The notes: generated by a model from the sequence alone, not told the origin. A stretch of 40,423 bases of DNA from Solirubrobacter deserti (GCF_027587175.1 NZ_JAPCID010000065.1:1-40423), one strand, 5' to 3'. Numbered from the stretch's first letter, positions 25,823-33,747 are shown. Made by a program: numbers and translations.

Positions 25823-26710
25823 ATGCCCAGACCCACATCATTCGGCAAGGACACTGGCCTCCAGATCCGGATGGCCACCACGATGCTCCTGCTCGGCGCC
25901 GTGTATGTCGCGCTGGGCGCGGTGCTGTTCCTGTTCCTCGAGAGCGCGATCTTGATGATCGTGATCCTGGGCGGCCTGGCGGCGCTGCAGTTCTTCACCT
26001 CCGACAAGCTCGCGCTGGCCGCCATGGGCGCCCGCGTCGTGTCTCCGCAGGAGGCGCCGCAGCTGCACGCGATGATCGAGCGCCTGTGCGTGCAGGCCGA
26101 CCTACCCAAGCCGAAGGTGGCCGTGGCCAACATGGCGATGCCGAACGCGTTCGCGCTCGGCCGCTCGCCCAAGAACGCGACCGTGTGCGCCACCACGGGC
26201 ATCATGGAGCTGCTGACGCCGGCCGAGCTCGAGGGCGTCATGGCGCACGAGCTCTCGCACATCGCCAACCGCGACGTGATGATCATGACCGTCGCCTCGT
26301 TCTTCGCGACGATCGCGGCCTACATCGTCCAGTTCGGCTTCTTCTTCGGCGGCGGCTCCAGCGACGACGACGACAGCCCCAGCTTCCTGGTGCTGTTCCT
26401 GGCCTCGCTGGTCGTGTACTTCATCTCGTTCCTGCTCATCCAGGCACTGTCCCGGTACCGCGAGTTCGCGGCCGACCGCGGCGCGGCGCTGATCACGGGC
26501 CGGCCAAGCGCGCTCTCGAGCGCCCTGTACAAGATCTCCAGCGGCATGGCCCAGATCCCCAAGCAGGACCTGCGCTCGACAAGCGAGATGAACGCGTTCT
26601 TCATCTTCCCGACGAGCATCGGCGGCCTGTTCGCCACGCACCCGCCGATGGAGAAGCGCATCGAGGCGCTGTCCCGGCTCGAGGCGCAGCTGCAGGGCAC
26701 CCGCGCGTAA
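25823..26710 (+). CDS. htpX: HtpX-like membrane zinc metalloprotease
   Basis: A 295-residue M48 protease for membrane protein quality control. Two N-terminal helices (ATTMLLLGAVYVALGAVLFL; SAILMIVILGGLAALQFF) precede the zinc site H142-E143-L-S-H146 in VMAHELSHIANRDVMI. A second helical pair spans the ASFFATIAAYIVQFGFFFGGG and SFLVLFLASLVVYFISFLL regions. The third zinc ligand is the Glu of YREFAADRGAAL, and the tail THPPMEKRIEAL is typical. ATG 25823 has AGAGG 5 nt upstream and is preferred over ATG 25811. It is followed after 10 nt by pspAB, the usual actinobacterial neighbour within the Psp envelope-stress set. Confidence 0.95.
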   Translation: MPRPTSFGKDTGLQIRMATTMLLLGAVYVALGAVLFLFLESAILMIVILGGLAALQFFTSDKLALAAMGARVVSPQEAPQLHAMIERLCVQADLPKPKVAVANMAMPNAFALGRSPKNATVCATTGIMELLTPAELEGVMAHELSHIANRDVMIMTVASFFATIAAYIVQFGFFFGGGSSDDDDSPSFLVLFLASLVVYFISFLLIQALSRYREFAADRGAALITGRPSALSSALYKISSGMAQIPKQDLRSTSEMNAFFIFPTSIGGLFATHPPMEKRIEALSRLEAQLQGTRA

Positions 26711-26720
26711 GCTTCACCGC

Positions 26721-27293
26721 ATGGGCTTCTTCGACATCCTCCGCGGGAAGCGGGAACTCAAGCAACCCGCGGCGGATCGTCTGTTCGCCATGTCCACGGC
26801 GTACATCAAGCTCGAGATGGAGCTCGAGCTGACGACCACCGGCAAGGCCGCCATCGTCTTCCAGCCGCTCGCGACCGCCGACTTCGAAGGCATCGTGAAG
26901 GACATGGAGGAGGTCGTGAACGCGACCGGCGAGGAGACGGGCACCACCGTCTCCTCCGACGACGACGAGTTCGGCTACCGCTGGATGATCCTCAACGATC
27001 CCGACATGGAGGACCTCGTCGTCGGGATCAACGCCGTCTCGACGGCGATCCAGGGCGGCGGCTACGGCGACCGTGTGCTGTGCGCGGTGTTCGCGCTCAA
27101 GGACACGCGCGACCGGCCCGTGTACTGGATCTACAACTACAAGCGCGGCGCCTTCTACCCGTTCGTGCCGTCCGGTGGCGCCCAGCAGCGCGACAACGAG
27201 CGCGAGCTGCGCCTGAAGGCCCAGATCGGCGCTGACCTGCCGATCGAGGCCGAGCTCGAGCGCTGGTTCCCCCTCTGGGGCATCCCGATCTAA
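26721..27293 (+). CDS. pspAB: PspA-associated protein PspAB
   Basis: A 190-residue cytoplasmic protein. It begins MGFFDILRGKRELKQPAADRLFAMSTAYIKLE and contains FQPLATADFEG, SSDDDEFGYRWMIL, YGDRVLCAVFALKD and the aromatic tail IEAELERWFPLWGIPI, which match my memory of the PspAB family. PspAB accompanies PspA, PspAA and HtpX in actinobacterial and archaeal envelope-stress clusters, and its molecular role is unknown. Here htpX-pspAB lie about 8 kb from pspA-pspAA, with a foreign-looking cassette directly at its 3' end. The TAA stop shares a CTAA with the TAG of the convergent cassette gene. Confidence 0.88.
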   Translation: MGFFDILRGKRELKQPAADRLFAMSTAYIKLEMELELTTTGKAAIVFQPLATADFEGIVKDMEEVVNATGEETGTTVSSDDDEFGYRWMILNDPDMEDLVVGINAVSTAIQGGGYGDRVLCAVFALKDTRDRPVYWIYNYKRGAFYPFVPSGGAQQRDNERELRLKAQIGADLPIEAELERWFPLWGIPI

Positions 27294-30151
27294 GCCAGCA
27301 GTAACTTCGTCACGCGTTCGCTCTCGTCGCGCAGATTCCTGGCCTGATCGAGGTCGCCGTTGCGTTGTGCCAGCGCCGACATGAAGCGAAGGAGCCCGAC
27401 CAGCGCCGGCCCGCCCACCAGCGGCCGGACAGCGGCTTCCTCGCGCAGCAGGTCCACTGCCTGGGCGCCGACTTCTAGCGCCCGACTGTCGTCCCCTACG
27501 CGCGCGTATCCCGCCGCCAGGTTACGGAGCGCGCTGGGCAGGTTTAGGACCGCGTCCTCGTGGCCTTGTTCGGCGACACGCCGCCACAATGCCACAGCTT
27601 CAGCGTTGGCGGCAAGTCCGCCAGTCTCATCTCCAAGTCGCCAGAGGTCGACCGCGAGATTGTTGGTAGCCATCGCCAGTTCAGCAAGTGAGTCGCCATC
27701 GCGCGTCGCCTCCCGCAGCAGCTGAACTGATTCTTGTGCGTCGCGCACTGCGGCCTGGGGGTCAGAGCCACCCAGTGCCGTCGCCCGTGCGCGCAGTGAA
27801 AGCGCGAGCCCTGTGAGGGCGCGTGCGCGATCCTGCTCCGCGAGCCTCCGCCAAATCGCCACTGCCTCGCTGGCCGCGATCACCGCGGCATCCGCATCGT
27901 CGGCCTCGGAGAAGAAGCCGGTCAGCTGCATGAGCCCGGTGGCCAGCTCCATCGTCGCCTCGAACGAGTCGTCCTCGTTCAGGGCTCGCAGGACTTCGAC
28001 GGCTTCGCGCTGCGTCTGGGCCGCCGCTCGAACGTCCCCGGAGTTTGACTCGTCAACGGCCAGGTTGTGCAGTGCGCGCGCGAGCTCGGCTCGTTCGCCC
28101 GGATCCGTCTCCGCGAGCGTGCGCAGCAACGCCACGGCCTCGAGGCTGGCCGCTCGCGCCGCGGCGTGATCGCCCATCGCGGTCAGGTGGTAGCCGAGGG
28201 TGTTCAACGCGACCGGCAGCAGTCGCGACGCTGCCTCGGGGTCGGCCAGCGCCGCCTCCCGGAGCAGAGCAACGGATTCGCGTGCAGCCTCCACGGCCAC
28301 GGCCGGGCCTCGTGTGTGTTGCCAGTGCTCCGACAGGCTGGTCAAAGAGATCGCGAGCTCGGTCAGATGAGAGCCGGGGTTCGCGGCGACCATGTCTCGC
28401 CACAGATGATTGGCTTCTTCCGCCGCTTCAGCGGCCGCCTCCATGTGCCCCATGGCAGCGTGGGCGACGGCGATTGCGTCCATCGCGGTCGCGAGGCCGA
28501 CCGGCTCAGCGGCAGGATTAGCTGCGCGCTGTGACCGATAGAGCGCCACGGCCTCGCTGAGCGCTTCGACGACCCTCGCGGGTTCTCGCTCGACGTGCAG
28601 ATGGGCAGCGAGCCGAAGCAGCGCATCGGCGAGCGCCGGGGCGTCGCCATCGTCCTCCTCCGCCAAGGCGCGCCATAGCGTGAGGCTTTCGCGGCTGACT
28701 GCAATCGAGTCCTCACGGCGCCCGAGCGCGTTGTAGACGACGGCGAGATTGCCGAGGGAGATCGCGAGCTCGCGCCGCCCACGCGCTGGATCTCGCTCCG
28801 CGGCTCCGCGCCACAGGCTCACGGCTTCTTCGGCCGCTTCGACAGCGGCTCGGTGCCGGCCGAGCGCCTGGCGCACGATAGCGAGGCTATTGAGCGCCGA
28901 CCCGAGCGGTAGGTTCGGACCTTCGTCAGTCGGCAGATCCCGCCAGATCTGGACGGCCTCCTCGGTTACTTCGTGCGCACGCTCGTGTTCGCCGACGTCG
29001 CTGAACCCTCTGCCGAGATTCATGAGCGCCACGGCCAGATCGCCGCGGAGGGTCGGGTCCTGTCGCGCCATGGCCCGGAGCCGTTCCACCCTGCGGGCGA
29101 GATCGCTGTCCCGGCGATCCTCCGCTTCCGGCTCCCGGGTGAGCCGATCGCCACGCCCCACGGAGACCTCGGCCTGGCGCGCGAAGAAGCGCGCCACGTG
29201 CTCATACTCCTCCGGATCCGACGAACTGCCGAGTGCGCTGGACGCAACCTCTTGCACGACGCCCCCGAGCAGGACCTCTGCAAGCCGCAGGTAGTCGACG
29301 TGCAGGGCCGTCATGTCCAGGACCTTCGAGCGTGCGAGAAGCAAGACGTCCCCGGCCACGAGCCGCGGCTCGCTGTGCAGCAGGTGCACCCGGTCGACCG
29401 TCAGCGTCATCCGCAGAGGTTCGGCCGGCTCGCAGAGGAACTCGCGAACGCGCGCCACCTGCGCCCTCTCCGTGTCCGTCATCTCGTACGCGCTGACGTC
29501 GGGGGTCCGTGCCGCCACACGGCTCAGCACGACGTGCAGACCGAGCGAGTCGCCACCGCTCATCGACGTCAGCGGCGTCAGCGACCGCATGACGGAGCGT
29601 GTTCCCTCCAGTTGCTCAGGCGTGTCCAGCGACAGTGCGACCACATGGTCCGCGAGTACTCGCGTCGAGACGCGGTTCGTACTGCTGATACCGGTGCGCG
29701 CATCGATTAGCAGGAGGTCGGGCTCGATGTCCTCAGTGATCTGGCGCTTGAGCTCGACGAAGGCGTCCACACCGACTCCGGTGGCGATGCGTTCGTCCAA
29801 CTTCAGATAGGCGAGCTGCTGAAAGTAATTCACCGACGGCGCGCGGCCGGCCGTGATCAGCCGGATCCACCCCCCGTGCACGAACGGGTCGGTCACGGGC
29901 ACATCGATCAGGAAGTCGCTGAGCGTCGCCGGCGGCTCCCCGGTCGCGAAGTAGTCGCGCAGCCATCCGACCAGGCCGTCCGAGTGCGTCGGCGGTCTCT
30001 CAAACAGCTTGTATCCGAGTCCTGGCGCTTCAAGGTCCGCATCGACTACCACCACCCGCCGACCCATCCGTGCCGCGAGCGAGGCGATGTTGGCCAGCAG
30101 CAGCGTGCGGCCCGTTCCTCCCTTGTACGAGTAGAACGTAATCGTCTCCAT
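27290..30151 (-). CDS. KGGTGRT-type P-loop ATPase fused to about 13 TPR-like repeats
   Basis: A 953-residue protein. Residues 1-290 are a MinD/ParA-like ATPase: YKGGTGRTLLLANIA with signature K10 but R15 replacing the usual P-loop lysine, VVVDADLEAPG (D36, D38), and LLLIDARTGISSTN as Walker B. After a charged linker (about 310-370) come about 13 helical repeats of roughly 46 residues to the C-terminus, each shaped like LAxALxNLA..LG...AA..A.EAV.LWR.LAE.DP, i.e. TPR/kinesin-light-chain style. Related KGG(V/T)GR ATPase-TPR proteins occur in actinobacterial conflict or peptide-export cassettes (family knowledge; closest type not verified). It is the last gene of a three-gene operon, 5 nt after the middle gene. 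Lower GC (63% in 27601-27720) suggests acquisition. Confidence 0.85.
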   Translation of the reverse strand: METITFYSYKGGTGRTLLLANIASLAARMGRRVVVVDADLEAPGLGYKLFERPPTHSDGLVGWLRDYFATGEPPATLSDFLIDVPVTDPFVHGGWIRLITAGRAPSVNYFQQLAYLKLDERIATGVGVDAFVELKRQITEDIEPDLLLIDARTGISSTNRVSTRVLADHVVALSLDTPEQLEGTRSVMRSLTPLTSMSGGDSLGLHVVLSRVAARTPDVSAYEMTDTERAQVARVREFLCEPAEPLRMTLTVDRVHLLHSEPRLVAGDVLLLARSKVLDMTALHVDYLRLAEVLLGGVVQEVASSALGSSSDPEEYEHVARFFARQAEVSVGRGDRLTREPEAEDRRDSDLARRVERLRAMARQDPTLRGDLAVALMNLGRGFSDVGEHERAHEVTEEAVQIWRDLPTDEGPNLPLGSALNSLAIVRQALGRHRAAVEAAEEAVSLWRGAAERDPARGRRELAISLGNLAVVYNALGRREDSIAVSRESLTLWRALAEEDDGDAPALADALLRLAAHLHVEREPARVVEALSEAVALYRSQRAANPAAEPVGLATAMDAIAVAHAAMGHMEAAAEAAEEANHLWRDMVAANPGSHLTELAISLTSLSEHWQHTRGPAVAVEAARESVALLREAALADPEAASRLLPVALNTLGYHLTAMGDHAAARAASLEAVALLRTLAETDPGERAELARALHNLAVDESNSGDVRAAAQTQREAVEVLRALNEDDSFEATMELATGLMQLTGFFSEADDADAAVIAASEAVAIWRRLAEQDRARALTGLALSLRARATALGGSDPQAAVRDAQESVQLLREATRDGDSLAELAMATNNLAVDLWRLGDETGGLAANAEAVALWRRVAEQGHEDAVLNLPSALRNLAAGYARVGDDSRALEVGAQAVDLLREEAAVRPLVGGPALVGLLRFMSALAQRNGDLDQARNLRDESERVTKLLLA

Positions 30152-30156
30152 GACGG

Positions 30157-30696
30157 TCAGGAGACGAGCAGCATGCGCTGCCGGGCCTCAGCTTTCTGCG
30201 CGTCGGCCGGAGGCGCGACGGCAGGCGTCAGCAACGGCGCGTTGTCGAGCTGTTCGAGAAAATCGAGGATCGCGGTGTAGACCTCGTCGTCCGCCTTCGC
30301 CGCCGGGGCTCGTAGCAGGCTATGGGCGACGCGCCGAGGACGCAACACATCGCCTTGGACGTGCATCCGGGCCGCGTGACGCAGGACCCGGCGCAGGTCT
30401 TCCGCGTCGAACTCCTCGAGCTCGTCGCGCTGCGGCAACTCCAGTGTGGTCGCCAGCTCCTGGCGGGCCCGATCCACGTCCGCCCAGCTGTCGCACACGC
30501 GGTCGATCCGCTCGAACCCGTGCTCCGCAACCGCGCGCCGGAGCACGACCGTGTCGATTCGCTCCGGTCCAGGAACACCTGGCGGGGTGATGAGCCACAG
30601 CACTCCGTGGTCGTCGCGCGCGATGTAGGTCTCCCCCGAAGGGGGCATCGCCACCAACGTGAAGCCCTCTCCAACGGGCTCGGCGACCGAACTCAC
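30157..30696 (-). CDS. Unrecognised protein, middle gene of the ATPase-TPR cassette
   Basis: A 179-residue soluble protein I cannot place. The N-terminal 45 residues look beta-rich (GEGFTLVAMPPSGETYIARDDHGVLWLITPPG). The rest looks helical and charged (RIDTVVLRRAVAEHGFERID; EEFDAEDLRRVLRHAARMHVQGDV), with a final helical piece EVYTAILDFLEQLDNAPLL and a Pro/Ala tail. There is no signal peptide or membrane segment. The GTG start (30696) overlaps the TGA of the upstream gene as GTGA, and the ATPase-TPR gene starts 5 nt after its stop, so all three proteins are probably made together. An adaptor or antitoxin-like role between the two larger proteins is possible but unproven. Confidence 0.7.
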   Translation of the reverse strand: MSSVAEPVGEGFTLVAMPPSGETYIARDDHGVLWLITPPGVPGPERIDTVVLRRAVAEHGFERIDRVCDSWADVDRARQELATTLELPQRDELEEFDAEDLRRVLRHAARMHVQGDVLRPRRVAHSLLRAPAAKADDEVYTAILDFLEQLDNAPLLTPAVAPPADAQKAEARQRMLLVS

Positions 30697-31517
30697 GCCA
30701 CCGCCTCCACCGGCACACCGTGCAGCCGCCGCCACCGCTGCAGCGCGTGGAACGCCGACAGCTCCCAGGTCTCCGTCTCCGTCAGGGCCTCACCCGCCAG
30801 CTTCCGGAACTCGAGCGCCTCAAGACGCTCGAGATACGTCCCCCGGCAGCGGGTGGCGGTGAGTTGGCCGAGCTCCGGCCCTGGCGCGATGACCACTTCG
30901 ATGAAGCGATCCTTCGAGCACACGATCTCGCTCCAGCGGTGCCGGTGCGCTCCAAGTACTCCGGGTGCAAGTTCGAGGATCGCGACGGCGGCGCGCTGCT
31001 CCCACGGCCCGATCTCCCGGTCGATCCGATCGCGGTCGACCACGCCGGCGAGCGACACGTACCGTTCAGCGGTGTTTCCCGGGAAGACGCCGATCGCGGT
31101 GGGGTTGCAGCGCATCGGATCCGCGACGGTCAGGCAGAACGGCCCGTACTTCTCGTCCGGCCCCAGGCCGCCGCAGTTCATCGCGCCGTAGATCAGCTTG
31201 CGCCCGTCCACCCACAGCGCCTCGAATCGAACGCGCCTGGTGAACCACTCCGCCTGCGATGCGCGGAAGGCGCGCAGTCCCGCGGCTCGGTCCCCGCCGG
31301 CCTTGTGCGTCGCGAGCGAGCGCGCGTCGATCACGCGTTGATACTCGTCGAAGACCGCGACCTTGTAGGCGCTGATGTTCGTCGACAACACCGCGCTGTC
31401 CACGAACTGCCGAAAGCTGGCGAGCGTTCCACTGCGATCATGGCGAACCGCGCCGGCCGCGCTTCGCGAGAGCCGTGCGCAATTCCTTTTCGCAGCACTC
31501 AAGAGACTTTTCGGCAT
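30693..31517 (-). CDS. Unrecognised 274-aa protein, first gene of the ATPase-TPR cassette
   Basis: No family recognised. The first 30 residues are basic (MPKSLLSAAKRNCARLSRSA). The central part has features of a compact enzyme-like domain: AMNCGGLGPDEKYGPFCLTV (112-131), FPGNTAERY (145-153), HRHRWSEIVCSKDRFIEVVI (191-210), and many Trp, His and Cys residues (C115, C128, C137, C200, C224). The C-terminal 40 residues are helical. The beta-strand-like KYGPFCLTV and FIEVVI segments faintly recall ADP-ribosyltransferase-like toxins, but I would not assign that. ATG 31517 is used; TTG 31553 would overlap the methyltransferase end. It lies directly behind a hairpin at 31520-31551 and is coupled to the next gene by GTGA. 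Confidence 0.7.
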   Translation of the reverse strand: MPKSLLSAAKRNCARLSRSAAGAVRHDRSGTLASFRQFVDSAVLSTNISAYKVAVFDEYQRVIDARSLATHKAGGDRAAGLRAFRASQAEWFTRRVRFEALWVDGRKLIYGAMNCGGLGPDEKYGPFCLTVADPMRCNPTAIGVFPGNTAERYVSLAGVVDRDRIDREIGPWEQRAAVAILELAPGVLGAHRHRWSEIVCSKDRFIEVVIAPGPELGQLTATRCRGTYLERLEALEFRKLAGEALTETETWELSAFHALQRWRRLHGVPVEAVA

Positions 31518-31519
31518 AC

Positions 31520-31551
31520 GCGCGAAGGCTAACCGATCCTCAGCTTCGCGC
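31520..31551 (-). terminator. Hairpin at the methyltransferase/cassette boundary
   Basis: GCGCGAAG (31520-31527) pairs with CTTCGCGC (31544-31551), plus CT/AG after a bulged G, enclosing an 11-nt loop. It covers the methyltransferase stop codon and ends 3 nt before the first cassette gene. No U-tract follows. It could be a terminator or attenuator that isolates the cassette, or a cap on its translation start. Confidence 0.5.
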
Positions 31552-32295
31552 AACGAGCATGAGCCGGGTGCCCACGGACAGCGGCTCGTACTCGAAGCCG
31601 CCCCAGCACTTCACCTCGGCGAAGCCCGCGGCTCTGGCGAGCGCGACGAGTTCGGTCGCGGCGTACACGCGCGCTGACCAGGTGCGGGATTCGCGCGTGC
31701 CGTCCGGCTCGACGAGCGTCTGCGTGGTCTGCGCCACACCCTCGGCTGGATCGAACGTGCGCTGCTCGAGCAGCACGCGGCCCTCGCCCATCAGCCGCCA
31801 GCCGTTGTCGCTCCACGTGCGGACCATGTGGTCGCGGTGCATCGTCTCCAGCACGAGCTTGCCGCCGGGCCGCAGCACGCGCCGGATCTCCGCCAGCACC
31901 TTCGCGTCCTCCTCGTCGCCCAGGTAGCCGAGCGAGGTGAACAAGTTCAACGCGGCGTCGAAGCTCGCGTCGCCGAACGGCAGCTCGCGGTAGTCGGCCT
32001 GGGAGAACTTCGGCCAGCGCTCACCGGCCGCGCGCCGGCGCGCCTCGTCCAGCAGCGCGCCCGAGCGGTCCACGCCGGTCACGCGGTAGCCCGCGCGGGC
32101 GAGCGGGACGCAGTGGCGGCCGAACCCGCACGGCACGTCGAGCAGCTCACCGCCTTCGGGGCAGCCGCTCAGGCGCGCCGCCGCGAGTGCCTGCGCCTCG
32201 GCCGCGGCGTCGCGCTCCTCGCTCGCGTAGGCCCGCAGGTAGAAGTCGCTGAAGAACGCGTCCCAGACGTCGGTGGTGCTCGTCCCGCGGCTCAC
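31540..32295 (-). CDS. Class I SAM-dependent methyltransferase
   Basis: A 251-residue Rossmann-fold methyltransferase. Motif I is ELLDVPCGFGRHCVPLA (50-66), the acidic residue of motif II is the Asp of YRVTGVDRS, motif III is QADYRELPFGDASFDAALNLF, and motif IV/V is LRPGGKLVLETMHRDHMVRT. The C-terminal half has the mixed strands seen in small-molecule methyltransferases, and the substrate is unknown. The GTG at 32295 is 12 nt behind the DUF4097 gene, so it is probably the last ordinary gene of the kinase-regulator operon before the hairpin and the lower-GC cassette. Confidence 0.88.
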   Translation of the reverse strand: MSRGTSTTDVWDAFFSDFYLRAYASEERDAAAEAQALAAARLSGCPEGGELLDVPCGFGRHCVPLARAGYRVTGVDRSGALLDEARRRAAGERWPKFSQADYRELPFGDASFDAALNLFTSLGYLGDEEDAKVLAEIRRVLRPGGKLVLETMHRDHMVRTWSDNGWRLMGEGRVLLEQRTFDPAEGVAQTTQTLVEPDGTRESRTWSARVYAATELVALARAAGFAEVKCWGGFEYEPLSVGTRLMLVARS

Positions 32296-32307
32296 TGCCG
32301 CAGCAGG

Positions 32308-33084
32308 CTAACCGCCGTAGTCCACGACTGCGTCGCCGGAGTTCGTCTCCGCGCGCAGGAAGCGGGTGGAGCGGTCGTCCTGGAGGACGCCGACGTCGGT
32401 CCCGCCGCTGCCGGACTCGACGCCCACGTTGTAGCCCTCGCGGCCGGGCGGGACGAGGATGCGAACGTCGCCGGACCCGGTCAGCGCCTCGGCCGCCTGG
32501 GGCGCGACCGCGAAGCGCAGGTCCACGTCGCCGGACCCGGTCTCGGCCTTCGCCATCCGCGAGCGCAGCCCGCGCGCGATCGTGTCTCCCGAGCCGCTCT
32601 CGAGCGCGATGTCGCCGGCCGCCCCGTCGACGACGACGTCGCCCGAGCCGGTCTTGAAATCGCCGCCGCCCGGGAGGTCGCGCACGACGATGTCGCCCGA
32701 GCCGGAGTCGACCCGGACGTCGGTGGACGCGGGCACGTGGACGACGACGTCCGAGCTGCACTCGCCGAAGCCCCAGACCGGGCAGTTGGCCGCGACCAGC
32801 ACGCGGCCGCCGTCGATCTCGATCGACGGCGCGGGCGTGTGCAGGGTGCCCTCGGCGCGCGCGTCGATGCGCACCCGCTCGTCCACTGACCGCAGGACCG
32901 TCACGTCGCCAGTCGGGCTCTCCACGAGCAGCTCCTCGAAGCGCCCGGAGAGGACGCGCTGCGTGCTGCTCTCGGTCTCACCGACGCTCCAGGCCGCGAC
33001 CTGCACGGCGGAGATGATCGTGAACAGGAAGGCGAGCCCGCCTCCGACGAGCAGGGCGAGGCGGCGATCGTTGCGGCGGGTCAT
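32308..33084 (-). CDS. DUF4097-family (toast-rack-like) membrane-anchored beta-repeat protein
   Basis: A 258-residue protein with one N-terminal membrane anchor (LALLVGGGLAFLFTIISAVQVAAW) and a long extracytoplasmic beta region. Five or six turns carry the motif (S/T)GSGD(I/V): DVRVDSGSGDIVVRD, FKTGSGDVVVDG, ALESGSGDTIAR, AETGSGDVDLRF and ALTGSGDVRILV, as in DUF4097/LiaG-like adhesin-type folds. Such proteins accompany LiaRS/PspC-type envelope-stress two-component systems (family knowledge). It lies 6 nt behind the response regulator gene and 12 nt before the methyltransferase gene. The repeats are visible in DNA too: the same 17 nt recurs at 32466-32482 and 32526-32542. Confidence 0.88.
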   Translation of the reverse strand: MTRRNDRRLALLVGGGLAFLFTIISAVQVAAWSVGETESSTQRVLSGRFEELLVESPTGDVTVLRSVDERVRIDARAEGTLHTPAPSIEIDGGRVLVAANCPVWGFGECSSDVVVHVPASTDVRVDSGSGDIVVRDLPGGGDFKTGSGDVVVDGAAGDIALESGSGDTIARGLRSRMAKAETGSGDVDLRFAVAPQAAEALTGSGDVRILVPPGREGYNVGVESGSGGTDVGVLQDDRSTRFLRAETNSGDAVVDYGG

Positions 33085-33090
33085 GGCGTT

Positions 33091-33747
33091 TTAGTGGTCC
33101 GTCCCGTGCTCGAGGTAGCGCAGCACCGCCAGGACGCGGCGGTGCGCCTGGTCGGCCGGCGGCAGGCCGAGCTTGTTGAAGATGTTCGTGACGTGCTTCT
33201 CGACGGCGCCCTCGGTGACGACGAGCGCCTCGGCGATCAGGCCGTTCGTGCGGCCCTCGGCCATCAGGCCCAGCACCTCGCGCTCCCGCGGGGAGAGCTG
33301 CTCGAGCGGGTCCTGCTTGCCCGAGCGCACGAGCAGCTGGGTGACGACCTCGGGGTCCAGCGCGGCGCCGCCCATCGCGACGCGGCGCAGCGCCTCCAGG
33401 AACTCGCGCACGTCGGCGACGCGGTCCTTGAGCAGGTAGCCGATCCCGCGCGAGTCGCCGGCGATCAGATCGACGGCGTAGCGCTCCTCCACGTACTGGG
33501 AGAGCATCAGGATCGCGACGTCCGGCCACTGCTGGCGGATGACGAGCGCGGCCTTGACGCCCTCGTCGCTGAAGGTCGGAGGCATGCGTACGTCGACGAC
33601 GCACACGTCCGGCTGGTGGCGCTCGACGGTGCGCAGCAGCGACTCGCCGTTGTCGACGCAGTCGACGACCTCGAAGCCGCCTTCCTCGAGCAGGCGCACG
33701 AGGCCCTCGCGCAGCAGCACCGCGTCCTCGGCGATCACCGCTCGCAT
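33091..33747 (-). CDS. NarL/FixJ-family response regulator
   Basis: A 218-residue two-domain transcription factor. The receiver has acidic residues E7-D8, phospho-acceptor D52 (VCVVDVRMP) and the conserved Lys in GYLLKDRVAD (about 108). The LuxR-type helix-turn-helix is LSPREREVLGLMAEGRTNGLIAEAL followed by TEGAVEKHVTNIFNKLGL. Its start lies 13 nt inside the kinase gene, so the pair is coupled. By analogy with LiaR it probably controls an envelope-stress regulon that may include the adjacent DUF4097 and Psp genes (inference). Confidence 0.94.
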   Translation of the reverse strand: MRAVIAEDAVLLREGLVRLLEEGGFEVVDCVDNGESLLRTVERHQPDVCVVDVRMPPTFSDEGVKAALVIRQQWPDVAILMLSQYVEERYAVDLIAGDSRGIGYLLKDRVADVREFLEALRRVAMGGAALDPEVVTQLLVRSGKQDPLEQLSPREREVLGLMAEGRTNGLIAEALVVTEGAVEKHVTNIFNKLGLPPADQAHRRVLAVLRYLEHGTDH

